The notes: generated from the sequence alone by a model not told the origin. 64,000 bases of DNA from Cervus elaphus (GCF_910594005.1 NC_057815.1:82135552-82199551), one strand, 5' to 3'. Shown: positions 1-12,364, counted from the stretch's first letter. Made by a program: numbers and translations.

Positions 1-432
1 TCTTATGAGTCTTGTATGTCAAAAGATCTGGCAAAGCAACAAATTCATTTCCCTGAGTGTTCCCCTTTGATGCACTTTAAAAGCAATACAGGTAAAGGAC
101 AGAAGTGTCTATGTGAGCACATTTTCTCAGCAGCCGATGTTAACATTTAATTCACTTCAGGGGAAGAGTGATGACAAATATGAGGCTCTAACTGAATAGA
201 CACACAGCTGCTTTTCATACTTTACAATTAAAATCCTGTCAACAAAAAATGTCTGTTCTATTTTTTTCAAAGAAAAAATTATAGAAAGCAATAAACGTAT
301 CTGAGGTATGACATAGTGAGGTGTGTTTGAAAAGATGAAACTACCTTACATTCCACTATCTATTTATTTGTGTGAAAAGAATGTGAGTTTCATGATAGTA
401 GAGACTTTTTCTTGCTTGTTCAGCCTGGAGCG
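1..432. other. Unassigned AT-rich sequence
   Basis: I see no gene, RNA or recognisable repeat here. All reading frames are short and interrupted. Confidence 0.6.
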
Positions 433-805
433 GGCATGCGACCTAAGTCTCTTCAATTGTGTCTACTCTGTGAGACCCTATGGACTGTAGCCCGCCAGAT
501 TCCTCTGCCCATGGGATTCTCCAGGCAAGTATACTGGAATGGGTTGCCATGCCCTCCTCCAGGGCATCTTCCTGACCCAGGGATCGAACCCATGTCTCTC
601 ACATCTCCTGCATTGGCAGGTGGGTTCTTTAATACTGGTACCACCTGGGTAGCCCGCCAGGCTCCTCTGTCCATGGGGATTCTCCAGGCAAGTATACTGA
701 TGAGGGTTGCCATGCCCTCCTCCAAGGGATTTTCCCAACCCAGGAATCGAACTGGTCTCCTGCATTGCAGGCAAATTCTTTACCAGCTGAGGTACCAGGG
801 AAGGC
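433..805 (-). mobile_element. Head-to-tail dimer of Bov-tA-type SINEs
   Basis: Read on the minus strand this is a ruminant tRNA-headed SINE. It shows the internal promoter-derived head (near 'gatccctgggt' on the minus strand), the 'cactccagtat' body and the 'gtcgcaaagagt'-type tail. About 217 bases form one full unit (433-650). A second unit without its 3' tail (about 653-805) is fused directly to the head of the first. Both units keep the phrases for 'ccatgggattctccaggcaa' and 'tgcattg(g)cagg'. Bov-tA elements are non-autonomous and are thought to use BovB proteins. I could not find a clear target-site duplication. Confidence 0.85.
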
Positions 806-959
806 TGTACTTAGTTTTAGAACTGGATAAATATATTTAAGTGATAAATGAAACAAACACACAAACTGAGAAAAAAGGATCTCTATCAGTCTTAGGTAAT
901 ATTTCTTTTGAGAGTTTCAATTCTTCATCTGCAGAAAAAGACAAAGACTAGGGAGAGAC

Positions 960-1392
960 TGATGTATAAATGGATAACAGCCAGGTTGTACATAAAACTA
1001 GAACTTTGACTCACAGTCTGCAACAACTAGATGGGTGACAAGCCACAGTTTGAATAGCAATTGACTCCAAACTGTCAAGATTTGGCCAACTACCAGTTTC
1101 CCTAATTTCTACCTCCTCTTCCAGCTAAGGACCAACCAGAGAAACTCAAATACGCTTCTTTAACCAATCTCATAGGACATCTTCCCTCTAGTTAGCCCAT
1201 CTTCCAGCTTTCCTATCAGGGTATATGTTGAGCCTTCTCTTTCTTTTACTATAAAACTTCTATAATCTCCTGTCTGCCTATAAGTCTGTCCAACACAGGG
1301 GATGGTGGCTGACTTACTTGCTATAGCAAACTCTGAATAAATAGCATTTTCTTGCTCTAATTTGAGTAATCTTTATTCATTTCTACAGAAGC
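960..1392 (+). mobile_element. Probable solo LTR (ERV-derived), family uncertain
   Basis: The segment has the order expected of an LTR. A C/A-rich U3-like part is followed by a TATA-like 'ctataaaa' at 1249-1256. After about 80 bases comes a polyadenylation signal 'aataaa' at 1336-1341, followed by a T/G-rich stretch ending in 'ca' near 1387. No internal viral genes adjoin it, so it would be a solitary LTR. It resembles class I ERV LTRs from memory, but both borders are approximate and it could be another old repeat. Confidence 0.4.
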
Positions 1393-2047
1393 AACCCTAT
1401 AATATTTAAAATGCTCTCAGCACTACAATTTCACAAATTTCTAGAGACTGTGACCTCAAAGGAAGAATTTACATCAATCTAAATATACTTTTCCAACTCT
1501 AGATGATAAAAACCTAAATATTCATAATGAAGATGCTATGGGAAAACATTAAAAGAGTGCTAAGATTTTAATTAAAGATTTAAAGGAGAGATTAGGTTAG
1601 CCACGGAATAAAAAAATCACACATTCCTAGTGGACTTCTTAAACAGGATACTGTTACATCCCTCACATCATTTTTAAGTCGCAATTTATACCTAGGTGAA
1701 CCAAACAGAGCTCCAAACCCCTCATTACTCATTCCAGAACAGGCAAGCTTCAATGAACACTACCAAAGCTGAGGATACTATTTAATAGATCCATTCTTCC
1801 ACAGACAGATTTCAAAAATGATGCAAGTTTAAGGTCTTTATTAGTGATCTTCCGAAGATAGGGCAGTGGGAAGGTCAAGTGTGACTGTCCGCTTTAGGTA
1901 GAATGACTAAAGTGTTGATTATCTATATAGTACTTAAAAGCAACAATAAAACTGAGTAAAAGTCGCTTTGATTTGAATTATATCCTGGTAACAATCTAAA
2001 CAATGGTTTATCAATCTACACAATTTATTGGTAATCTAAACAATGTC
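1393..2047. other. Unassigned sequence
   Basis: No gene or clear repeat is seen. The short phrase 'aatctaaacaatg' recurs near 1994 and 2033, and its second copy became the target-site duplication of the next element. Confidence 0.55.
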
Positions 2048-4727
2048 CATTATATCTACCACTGTGGGCAGGAATCACTTAGAAAAATGGAGTAGCCATC
2101 ATAGTCAACAAGAGAGTCTGAAATGCAGTACTTGGATGAAGTCTCAAAAACGACAGAATGATCTCTGTTCATTTCCAAGGCAAATCATTCAGTATCACGG
2201 TAATCCAAGTCTATGCCTCAACCAGTAACCCTGAAGAAGCTGAAGTTGAACACCTCTATGAAGACCTGCAAGACCTTCTAGAACTAACACCCAAAAAAGA
2301 TGCCCTTTTCATTATGGGAACTGGAATGCAAAAGTAGGAAGTCAAGAAACACCTGGAGTAACAGGCAAATTTGGCCTTGGAGTACAGAAAGAAGCAGGGC
2401 AAAGGCTAATAGAGTTCTGCCAAGAGAACGCACTGCTCATAGCAAACACCCTCTTCCAACAACACAAAACAAGACTCATGGACATCACCAGATGGTCAAC
2501 ATCGAAATCAGATCGATTATATTCTTTGCAGCCAAAGATGGAGAAGCTCTATACAGTCAGCAAAAACAAGACCAGGAACTGACTGTGGCTCGGATCATGA
2601 ACTCCTTATTGCCAAATTCAGACTTAAATTGAAGAAAGTGGAGAAAACCACTAGACCATTCAGGTATGACCTAAATCAAATCCCTTATGACTATACAGTG
2701 GAAGTGAGAAATAGATTTAAGGGACTAGATCTGATAGACAGAGTACCTGATGAACTATGGACGGAGGTTTGTGACATTGTACGGGAGACAGGAATCAAGA
2801 CCATCCCCATGGAAAAGAAATGCAAAAAGGCAAAATGGCTGTCTGAGGAGGCTTTACAAATAGCTGTGAAAAGAAGAGAAGGGAAAAGCAAAGGAGAAAA
2901 GGAAAGATATACCCATTTGAATGCAGAATTTCAAAGAATAGCAAGGAGAGATAAGAAAACCTTCCTCAGTGACCAATGCAAAGAAATAGAGGAACACAAT
3001 AGAATGGGAAAGACTAGAGATCTCTTCAAGAAAATTAGAGATACCAAGGGAACATTTCATGCAAAGCTGGGCTCAATAAAGGACAGAAATGGTAGGGACA
3101 TAATAGAAGCAGAAGATATTAAGAAGAGGTGGCAAGAATACACAGAAGAACTGTACAGAAAAGATCTTCATGACCCAGATAATCACACTGGTGTGATCAC
3201 TCACCTAGAGCCAGACATCCTGGAATGCGAAGTCAAGTGGGCTTTAGGAAGCATCACTACGGACAAAGCTAGTGGGGTGATGGAATTCCAGTTGAGCTAT
3301 TTCAAATCCTGAAAGATGATGCTGTGAAAGTGCTACACTCAATATGCCAGCAAATTTGGAAAACTCAGCAGTGGCCACAGGACTGGAAAAGGGCAGTTTT
3401 CATTCCAATCCCAAAGAAAGGCAATGCCAAAGAATGCTCAAGCTACCACACAATTGCACTCATCTCACACGCTAGTAAAGTAATGCTTAAAATTCTCCAA
3501 GCCAGGCTTTAGCAATACGTGAACCATGAACTTCCAGATGCTCAAGCTGGTTTTAGAAAAGGCAGAGGAACCAGAGATCAAATTGCCAACATCTACTAGA
3601 TCACTGAAAAAGCAAGAGAGTTCCAGAAAAACATCTCTTTCTGCTTTATTGACTATGCCAAAGCCATTGACTGTGTGGATCACAATAAACTGTGGAAAAT
3701 TCTGAAAGAGATGGGAATACCAGACCACCTGACCTGCCTCTTGAGAAACCTGTATGCAGGTCAGGAAGCAACAGTCAGAACTGGACATGGAAAACAGACT
3801 GGTTCCAAATAGGAAAAGGAATACGTCAAGGCTGTATATTGTCACCCTGCTTATTTAACTTATATGCAGAGTGCATCATGAGAAACACTGGGCTGGAGGA
3901 AGCACAAGCTGGAATCAAGATTGCCAGGAGAAATATCAATAACCTCAGATATGCAGATGACACCACCCTTAAGGCAGAAAATGAAGAAGAACTAAAGAGC
4001 CTTTAGATGAAAGTGAAAGAAGAGAGTGGAAAAAGTTGGCTTAAAGCTCAACATTCAGAAAACTAATATCATGGCATCAGGTCTCATCACTTCATGGCGA
4101 ATAGAGGGGAAACAGTGGAAACAGTGTCAGACTTTATTTTTTGGGCTCCAAAATCACTGCCTATGGTGATTGCAGCCATGAAATTAAAAGACACTTACTC
4201 CTTGGAAGGAAAGTTATGACCAAGCTAGACAGCATATTAAAAAGCAGAGGCATTACTTTGCCAACAAAGGTCCATTTAGTCAAAGCTATGGTTTTTCCAG
4301 GGTCATGTGTGGATGTGAGCATTGGACTATAACGAAAGGTGAGCACCGAAGAATTGATGCTTTTTAACTGTGGTGTTGGAGAAGACTCTTGAAGTCCCTT
4401 GGACTGCAAGGAGATCCAACCAGTCCATCCTAAAGATCAGTTTTGGGTGTCCACTGGAAGGACTGATGTTGAAGCTGAAACTCCAATACTTTGGCCACCT
4501 GATCCGAAGAGCTGACTCATTGGAAAGACCCTGATGCTGGGAAAGATTGAGGGCAGGAGGAGAAGGGGACAACAGAGAATGAGATGGTTGGATGGCATCA
4601 CCGACTCAATGGACATGGGTTTTGGTGGACTATGGGAGTTGGTAATGGACAGGGAGGCCTGGCGTGCTGCGGTTCATGGGGTCGCAAAGAGTCAGACAGG
4701 ACTGAGCAACTGAACTGAACTGAACTG
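2048..4727 (+). mobile_element. BovB (RTE-clade) LINE, 5'-truncated, 2.68 kb
   Basis: This is the longest BovB copy in the window. It begins inside the endonuclease region, runs through the reverse transcriptase and ends in the typical 'gaactgaactgaactga' tail. It is flanked by a 10-base target-site duplication 'aaacaatgtc' (2038-2047 and 4728-4737), so both ends of the insertion are known and the 5' truncation is original. BovB has a patchy animal distribution and is the standard example of horizontal transfer of a LINE into ruminants. The reading frame is broken many times, so this copy cannot act alone. Confidence 0.95.
2220..4400 (+). pseudogene. BovB endonuclease/reverse transcriptase remnant
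   Basis: The remains of one BovB protein lie in several frames. Near 2316-2336 the endonuclease motif normally read GDWNAKVG has AAC in place of the catalytic Asp codon (GNWNAKVG). The region 2629-3312 gives 227 uninterrupted residues of the linker and early reverse transcriptase (KKRWQEYTEELY near 3124). The next frames carry QIWKTQQWPQDW (near 3349) and IRQGCILSPCLFNLYAE (3809 onward). The catalytic YADD box of the palm is intact at 3950-3961. Stops and frameshifts separate these blocks, for example the TAG at 3510. The residues are typical of RTE-clade reverse transcriptases. Non-functional. Confidence 0.9.
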
Positions 4728-4829
4728 AAACAATGTCAGTGTTAAAAAAACAAAAACAAAACACTGGCTGGATAAGGGCAGCATGGTCTTTTCTAAGTTC
4801 AAAACAACGGCTGTGGTAAGAAAGAATCC

Positions 4830-5290
4830 ATTCTGAGCAGACTGTGTACTGTGTGATTCTGACTATATTGCCTATATTGTATTCTGGGAAATGCAAAACT
4901 GTGGAGACAGTAAAAAGATCTGTTGTTGCAATGAGTTAGTATGGAAGGGCGATGGACAGGCTAGAACAGTGAAATCATCCTGTATGACACTATTCTGTGT
5001 GACACTATAATGGTGGGAATATGTCATGCATTTGTCAAAGCTCATAGAATATACAGCACCAAACTTAAATGCTAATGTGAACTACAGAAGCTGGATGATG
5101 ATATATCAGTGGAGGTTCACAGCATATAACAGATGTACCCCTGTGGTGTGGGAGACCCAATAGCAGGGTGATTTTGCCTTTGCAGGAATAGGAGGTGTAT
5201 GAGAGATGAGAGTTCTCTGTACTTCCTACTCAATTTTGCTGTGAAACTAAAGCTGCTCTAAAAAATAAAGTTTATGAATTTAAAATATCA
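4830..5290 (+). mobile_element. Old mammalian L1, 3' end (L1M-type)
   Basis: The sequence follows the 3' untranslated region of old mammalian L1s: 'gcaaaactgtggagacagta', a stretch with 'cactataatggtgg', 'gtaccc.tgtggtg', 'tcaattttgctgtgaa' and the terminal 'ctgctctaaaaaataaagt' followed by an A-rich end. Only the last few hundred bases remain. Subfamily cannot be fixed by eye. Confidence 0.7.
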
Positions 5291-6219
5291 AAAGTTAAAG
5301 AATGATGCTTTCTTTTGTCTCTTTTGTACTATTCATTTGATTTCATTTCTTTCTTTGTTTTAACAAGCACACTTATATGTATGAAGCCCAATAAAGAGAT
5401 TTTCTCTTTCTCAGCTTCTTTTGTGTTTATTAGTATTCATTGCACTTAATGATTATTGCAGAAAATGATTCTTATATAGAGAAACAGGTATTTAAAGTGT
5501 CTGATTTAGATGCCAAATGCACTATGTTCTCCACTGGTGTTTACAATTTTCTTAATACTAAAGGCTACATAACAAACTTCCTTTACCTGCAACTGAATTC
5601 ATACATCATATACCAGAGACAAAGGTAAAAGCCATAAATTGACATTTACAGCTCAATGTAGTTTTCTGCTGCTTCTTTTTTTGTTGATTTTTGAGATGAA
5701 AATTTTATGGTGTTAAAAAAAACTGTCTCTTAAGAGTAATTCCTAACAACATTTTTTTTTTCTTGAATGGAAGTTTCTTTGAAATATTTTTTGGAAAAAG
5801 TCTGTCTTTGATGTTTGCTGACCCCACAGCAATTTTTTTCCCCAAGGGATTTGAGAAGAACAAACACTAAATTAAGATTATGTTTTCCTAACAAGAAGCC
5901 AGAGGAACACTTTACTTACCTTTTGGATAAATAAAAGGAAAAGGTTTTGAAAAGAAAATGTCTACATTCTCCAGCTCTCTAATTCCAGATGACTTTTTCC
6001 CAAAACGTTTCCCATCCTTTAGAAATCAATCATTCATCCTCTCTCCATTATGCTTGTGTATCTCTGTTGTTGGTATTAACAGTACGCAACAAGTATTTGT
6101 TTCTATCTCTGTCTTGTCAAGAAGACTGACGACACTGTGAAGTAATGGATGTGTACAGGTATTTGCATATGCCTAGGCAAGATGTCTTTGCAGCAAATAC
6201 TCATAGATTATATGGATTT
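5291..6219. other. Unassigned AT-rich sequence
   Basis: I see homopolymer T runs (5749-5761) but no gene and no repeat I can name. Confidence 0.55.
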
Positions 6220-7378
6220 TTATATTATCAAATAATTTTATTGAACAGTATATTAGTTCCAGGTATACAACACAATGATTTGATATATGTGTTCATCATG
6301 AAATGATCACCTCAATAAGTTAACATTTGTATGCACACAGTTGCAGAGTTTTTATCTAGTAATCAGAATTTTTAAGATCTACTCTCTTAGCAACTTCTAA
6401 ATAAAAAAATACAATATTGCTACTTACAGTCACTATGGTATATACATCTCCAGTACTTATTTATATTACAACTGGAAATCTGTACCTTTTGATCTCCTTC
6501 ACCCATTTTATCTATTCCTTAAATCACCCCACCTCTTATAACAATGAACCTGTTCTCTGTATCTATCAGATATTTTTTTTTTTTTACATTCTACATATAA
6601 ATGAGATCATATAGTATTTTCTTTCTCTGTATACTTTTTTCTCTTAGCATAATGTACTTAAAATCCATCCGTGTAAATAGTTGGAAACAACAAAATGTCT
6701 CTCCTTTTATGGTTGAATAACATTCCATTGTGTGTGAGTATTCATCCATTCATCCATTGGTGGACACTTAGGTTGTGTACATATCTTGGCTATTGCAAAT
6801 CATGCTGCAATGCACATGGGGGTGCATATATCTTTTGACTTAGTGTTTTAATTTCCTTTTGATAAATACTCAGAAGTGGAGTTGCTGTGTCATATGATAG
6901 TTTTATTTTTAATTTTTTTTAAAAGAATCTCCATAATGTTTTCCATAGTGGCTATACCCAACTTATATTCCTGCCAAGAGTGCACAAGGATTCCTTTTTC
7001 TCCACATCCTTGCCAACACTTGTTATGTCTTTTATTTTTTATAATAACCATTCTAAGAGATATTAAGTAATATCTAAGTGTAGTTTTGATTTGCGTTTCT
7101 TTGATTATTGGTATTGTTGAGCATCTTTTCATGTGTCTGTTAGACAGCCATATGTCTTCCTTGGAAAAAATGTTTATTTAGACTCACTCCCCTTTTTTAA
7201 AATTGAATTGTTTGCTTTCATTTTTTGTATTTTGTTATTGAGTTGTAAGAATTCATTGTAAATTTTAGATATTAACTCCTTATCAGATATATAATTTGCA
7301 AAAATTTTTTCTCCCATACCTTAGGTTGCCTTTCATTTTATTGATGATTTTCTTTTAGCTTGGTGTATTCTCGTTTAT
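6220..7378 (-). mobile_element. Old L1 (L1M-type), antisense 3' region
   Basis: On the plus strand it reads as the reverse of an L1 3' part. The order is the 3' UTR end ('ttattgaacagtatatta' near 6238), then the ORF2 C-terminal region. That region includes 'ccattcatccattggtggac' (near 6749), 'tgagcatcttttcatgtg' (7117) and 'tatcagatatataatttgca' (7281). Reading frames are destroyed. It stops where a Bov-tA has inserted at 7379. Confidence 0.8.
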
Positions 7379-7605
7379 TTGGGGCTTCCCAGGTGGCTCA
7401 GTGGTAAAGAATCTGCCGGCCAAGCAGGATACATAGGAGATGCAGGTCCAATCCCTGAGTCAGAAAGATGCCCTGGAGGAGAAAATGGCAACCCACTCCA
7501 GTATTCTTGTCTGGAAAGTCCCATGGGCAGAGCAGCCAGGAAGTCTACAGTACATGGGGTCACAAAGAGGTGGACGTGACCTAGGGACTGAGCAAGCACA
7601 CATTT
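7379..7605 (+). mobile_element. Bov-tA SINE
   Basis: Complete element from 'ggggcttcccaggtggctca' to a tail near 'gactgagcaagca'. The tRNA-like head shows the A-box region 'tggctcagtggtaaag' and a B-box-like 'ggtccaatccc'. It is inserted in the old antisense L1. Confidence 0.92.
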
Positions 7606-8314
7606 CCCGTTACTTATTTTTTCAGTTGCTGATATGTGTCTTTGATAGGATTGGTTTTCCAGATAAATGTCTAGGTAATTCTAGCACTTTGTATTCACAA
7701 TTAGATAAAGAATCAGGTTAAATTCGAATTAATGATTCACTACCAGGACTTAACTCCTCAGGGAAGGTTGTAGTGGAACAGACTGTCCTATCGGTTATGG
7801 ACCCTGTTGAAGGGCTAGTTTTTCCCACCTTTGCATTTGCATTCATGATTTTTTTTTTGAAATGTTAGACACTTTGCAACCTAATCAGGATGTATCTTTT
7901 TCACTTATAATCTCAAAGTGTCTTCATGTGCTCCAGGTTCTTTCAGCTCTATGACTACTTATGCTTAATAACTTCTAGTCTATGTTAATCTTGCATATTC
8001 AATGTATACACAATCTTTGTAGAAACTGAAAAAAAAAAGATTGAAAATAATCATTTCTATTTGGAAATATTTTATGTAGTATTATTTCACTGCAAAAAAA
8101 AAATGGAATATGACTCATACTTTCCAGGACATTTTTATTTAGCATAAGAGTTATGTGTCTATGTTTGTGAACTGAGGCTGAGAAGAGATTTAGAAAAGAC
8201 TCAAATTGTTGGTGGCTTTGGCCTCTATTCTAAAGTTAATTGTCTGACACTAAAGTTAGTCATTTGCTATAAAAGGAAATAAAGGACACTAACTCTTGGA
8301 TGACAAGTGACTGT
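7606..8314. other. Unassigned sequence
   Basis: No gene or named repeat is seen. Short homopolymer runs occur near 7850, 8029 and 8093. Confidence 0.5.
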
Positions 8315-8470
8315 GTGAAACTTTGCATACACCTCATTTAAAGCTCTTTTCAACCCTGTGAGGGTGATATTTTCATATCCATTTTATGGACTAGAAACTG
8401 GGACTTAAAGGTTAATTAATTACACTGTGGATTAGCATAGTCAGTAACTGAAGAGGGATTCAAACTATTA
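8315..8470 (+). mobile_element. MIR SINE (ancient mammalian)
   Basis: It contains the conserved MIR core order: 'cctcatttaaagc', 'aaccctgtgagggt', 'ccattttatggactagaaac' and 'agtaactgaagagggattcaaac', matching the core to the 'gggattcgaacc' region. It is highly diverged. Confidence 0.7.
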
Positions 8471-9574
8471 AGGGAAAATTTGTTTATAAAAGCAAAATTA
8501 TGACTCTTATATAAATAAAAAATGGACATGTGGTAAAGATTTGATGTATTCCTTTAAATAAAATGAGATTCAGTAAGATGCTACCATGGGTTCAAAGAAG
8601 AATTTAAAGAATCACATGTATGTATATATATATAGGCAATATAGAATTCTGAAATGAATTTACAAAGAGTGCAAAACTAGCCAATACCCACAGACAGTGA
8701 ACAACGACAATCCACCAGACACATCTTTTTTTGCATTTATATGGATAAGAAAATTTTGCATCTCTACAAATTTCTACAACTTCCTAAGTTGTGAATAGCC
8801 CAAAGACAATGAAAGTTTCAGGTCATTTTAATATCAGGAACACTGGAAAAACAGTCTATGACTAGACCTTCATTGAAAAGATATCTAGTACTTTTTTGCA
8901 GATTTCAAATGTTTCACAGTTTTAGGGACACTGCTCAGGAGTTATCGACAAAGTTCATGCTCTATATATTTGAGATACATGTATGGTCTTTAAGAAGTGA
9001 ATGAAATTGATGACATTTGGTTTTCTTCTTGTGACCTATGCCTCTCCAAAATTAGAGTGCAAAAATATCTGTGGGTATTTTAGTTAATTGTCTGATTAGT
9101 TTAAGACAGAAATGATCACCATGGTATGAAAGTTTCCATGTCAATTTTGACCTAAAAATTTGATTAGTATATTGACATTTCTATCCTTACACATTTGTTT
9201 TCCAACACCGCAGAAGGTCAGTATTAACCCATAACACTCTGAAAGAAAATAGCTTTTGCCTCATTTAGCAGAGGTAAAAGTTCATATTTTGTAGTAAGCC
9301 TGTCACAAAAACTATATAGATTCATGACAGTTTTTGATCAAGTGGCTTATAATATTTTAAAGGAAATGTAACATGAACTTCATTCAAGCAGCATTATTAA
9401 TTTTTACTGAGTTCAACTAATGAGTTCTTTAAATTTATACATTCCTCATAAGAATAATTGCTATTTTGGTTCTCATTTTGGTTTCACTGTTATCAAGCAA
9501 AGAAATAACATGCAGAGATTCATAAACCCATTTATTACATATGACTAATTTAAATTTGCAAATTTAAAAGCACC
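8471..9574. other. Unassigned AT-rich sequence
   Basis: About 1.1 kb without a gene or recognisable repeat apart from a short TA run near 8620-8634. Confidence 0.5.
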
Positions 9575-9682
9575 TTGATCTTGGACTTTAAGCTTCTAGA
9601 ATTATGAGAAGATACATTTCTGTTATTTAAGACATCATGTCTGTGATACTTTGTTATGGCAGCCTTAGCAAACTAATACAGT
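9575..9682 (+). mobile_element. MaLR/MLT1-like LTR, 3' end
   Basis: The end of a MaLR-type LTR is recognisable from 'ccttgatcttggacttt', 'tttctgttatttaagacat', 'tactttgttatggcagcc' and the terminal 'agcaaactaatacag'. The rest of the LTR is missing or too diverged. These LTRs derive from old ERVL-related elements. Confidence 0.65.
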
Positions 9683-9699
9683 TACCTTCCCTCACTTTA

Positions 9700-9905
9700 T
9701 GGGTTTCCCAGGTGGCTCAGCGATAAAGAATCTGCCTGTCAATGCATGAGATGCGAGAGACATGTGTTCCATCCCTGAGTCCAGAAGATTACCTAGAGTA
9801 GGATATGACAACCTGCTCCAGTGTTCTTGCCTGGAAAAGTTCATGGACAGGTGAGCCTGGAGGGCTTATAGTCATGGGGTCACAAAGAGCTGAACATGAC
9901 TAGGC
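9700..9905 (+). mobile_element. Bov-tA SINE, diverged
   Basis: Reads 'gggtttcccaggtggctcag' through 'gctccagtgttcttgcctgg' to 'cacaaagagctgaacatgac'. Several substitutions mark it as an older copy. It lies directly after an MLT1-like LTR end. Confidence 0.9.
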
Positions 9906-10107
9906 ACGCATATCATGATCCTTTACCTTATGTTAGACAAATTGTGACATGTTGGTGCATGAAATATTATAATTGCATGTTATAGCCATACCTAAAATTC
10001 TTAATCCTCCCAAATAGACCTAAGACTTTCTCTTATATTATTTGGAATCTTAAACATATCTATTTTACATAAAGTACTCATTTTAGTTTATGAGTGTGTG
10101 TGCTAAG

Positions 10108-10135
10108 TAGCTTATATATATATTATATATATATA
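10108..10135. repeat. (TA)n microsatellite
   Basis: Short imperfect TA run with one break. Confidence 0.9.
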
Positions 10136-10239
10136 TTTAATTGTCTTCTTGCTATATTCTTACTCTTCCCCTGCTGAGATCCTTGATTTCTTTTGGCTGA
10201 ATTATGAGTACAGAAGTTAGAAACAAATCAACTTGAGTA

Positions 10240-10380
10240 TGACTGGCAACTTTGTGAACTGAGAGAAGCTCTCTAAGCCTAAATTTTCTCATCCAAGGAA
10301 AGAAGAAATACTTATTTCATAGATTTTTGTGTGACTGGGACTGATATCTAGTATAGCAAGTATCCAGTGTCCTGCTATAT
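10240..10380 (+). mobile_element. MIR SINE, diverged
   Basis: The order 'tctctaagcctaaattttct', 'catccaaggaaag' and a degenerate 'ccagtgtcctg' matches the 3' half of MIR. Low identity makes borders approximate. Confidence 0.5.
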
Positions 10381-10767
10381 TGTGACTTCCCTTTAGATAA
10401 CTGTTGTTATATAATTACCTTCAGACTTGGATAAAAATGTCCCACATGTTATATTCCAATATGTTTCGATTAGAATGCCCAGTTTTTTAATTAGACATAT
10501 AAAAATGTAGAAGTTGTATTTCAGTCTCTTGCATTAGACTGGAAGTTTGATTAGTGATCATTTTTCATAATGTTTTTATTCTAACATATGGTAGGAGTAA
10601 TATTTAAACTGCAGAGTATTTTTTTTTACAGTATTTATTTTCATCATTACAATATCCCTTTGAATTAAGTAGTGTAGCATTATTTTTATTCTGTATTTAT
10701 AGTTGAAGACTTTGAAAATATTTTGGTTGGCATTTAATATGATCTATTTCTGAGACGCCCAGTGACC

Positions 10768-10812
10768 TACCTTTCTTCCTTTCTTTCTTTTTTCCTTTCT
10801 CTCTCTTTCATT
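10768..10812. repeat. CT-rich simple repeat
   Basis: Pyrimidine-only tract built of CTTT and CTCT units. Confidence 0.85.
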
Positions 10813-10847
10813 TAAATATTACAGTCAAAACTCTCATCATTGTTGTA

Positions 10848-11234
10848 GTGTTTTAGTCAGCTTGGGCTGCCATAACAAAATGTCAGACTGGGTGGCTTAA
10901 AAAGCAGGGATTTACTTCTCATAGTTCTGCAGATGGAAAGTCCAGGGTCAAGGTGCCAGCCAGTGCTGGCTTCTGGTGAGAGCCGTTTCCTTTCCTGTAG
11001 ATGGCCGCCTTCTGACTTTGTCCTCAGTCGGTAGAGAGAAATGAAGCAAGCACTGTGATGTTGTTTCTTCAAGGACTCAATCTTATTGAATCGGGGCCCA
11101 GCTCTTAATATTTCATTTAAACTTAATTACTTCCTTAGAGGCCCCACCTCCAAACACAGTTCCACTGTGCGGAGGGCAGATTAGGGCTCAAAACAAGAAT
11201 TTAAAGGGGAACCAAGCATTCAGTCCATAACATG
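10848..11234 (-). mobile_element. MaLR/MLT1-like LTR, nearly complete
   Basis: Read on the minus strand it starts with 'tgttatggactgaat' and ends with 'gcagcccaagctgacta', the terminal features of a MLT1-type LTR. In between are the reverse of 'cttctcatagttctgcagat', 'ggtgccagccagtgctgg' and 'agaggccccacctccaaaca'. It is a solitary LTR of about 390 bases. Attribution to MLT1 rather than another MaLR group is from memory. Confidence 0.65.
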
Positions 11235-11829
11235 AATTGGACTCGAATTTGGGTTGAAAATACTGGGCATCTTAAAAGAGAATACTGAAAATTGCTTATT
11301 TCTGTTATGCACATTTTTCTCTACTAAGACCTAGAAACTCCTGTGGTCATAACTGTAGCAAGTGAATTACGTGATTTTTGTCTTTTCTGCAAAACTGGCA
11401 AGAGATAAAATTAAAAAGAAAAAAAAAAACAGCTACTGTGGTGCTGGTAACAGTTTCTCTCATGTGCTTTTTAAAAAGCTTAATTATATACAGGGTACTT
11501 GGTATTCATGTCATGCCAAGCAAAGGCACCCTTGTCTCAAAAGAACTTGTGAGATAGTCTCTTGGACTTAGAAGGCACTAGTTACAAATTGCCTGGAGAA
11601 ATAAACTGAAAGAGACTTTAAGTGTGCGAGAGATGAATGTCTTCTAGACCTAGATGTTTTCTCCAGAATAAAAATAAATTGATTAAAAATGTTCTTAAAA
11701 AACTTTTGACAGTGTGTGAATGTTTCATATTCTTAATTTTAAAAAATAAGATTTGATATTTATTGAATATGCTTACTATTGTTCAAATTCTATTAAAGTA
11801 AAACATATGGGCAGAAAAGTACACTGGTA
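11235..11829. other. Unassigned sequence
   Basis: No supported gene or repeat. One short open frame here contains an A-run and has no recognisable residues. Confidence 0.5.
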
Positions 11830-12345
11830 GACAATTCTTTAAGTTTTCACAAACATGAACATACTTCTGTAAAACAGGACCCAAATAAACAATTTTTTTA
11901 GAACCCTAATGCTCTCTTCAGGTTTCCTTCCAATCACTATACTATCAGTGCCTATTAAGGGAAATAGGTACAGTTTTAATCTCTGAAATAATCACTTAAT
12001 GTATTTTGTAGGTTATTTTAATGGCATTATAGAGTATCATATCTTTTAAGTCTGGCTTCTTTCATTCAACATTATATTTCTGACACTCATTAATATTATT
12101 GTAGAATTCCATTCAACTGTGTGAATAACTACTCAACCAATGATGGTAATTGGGCACTTCCCAGGTTTGGTCTAGTATGACTAGGTCTAGCAGAATCATT
12201 CTGGGACATATCTTCTGGTGAGTATTTGTACAGTAGAATTTCTATGCCATGAGAAATGCACATATCCATCTTTAAAAGATTCTGCCAAACATTCTTCCAA
12301 ATTAGTTGTACTAGTAGAATAAGAGAACTCTGGTTGCTCGATGGA
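11830..12345 (-). mobile_element. Probable old L1 3' fragment, antisense
   Basis: Phrases such as 'ttctttcattcaacattat', 'tagaattccattcaactgtg', 'gaatttctatgccatgagaa' and 'tgccaaacattcttccaaat' follow the antisense order of old L1 3' regions. Divergence is high, so family and borders are uncertain. Confidence 0.45.
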
Positions 12346-12364
12346 ATTGTAACTTCTTACAATT

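Noticed and set aside
412..862. Overlapping open frames of 77-142 codons on both strands at the first SINE dimer, and similar frames at other SINEs
   Set aside because: The same translated phrases recur at every Bov-tA in the window. They are SINE sequence, not host proteins.
8618..8636. TA-rich runs as TATA promoters (also near 10120, 52690, 60940 and 63180)
   Set aside because: They are simple repeats with no transcription start context or downstream gene.
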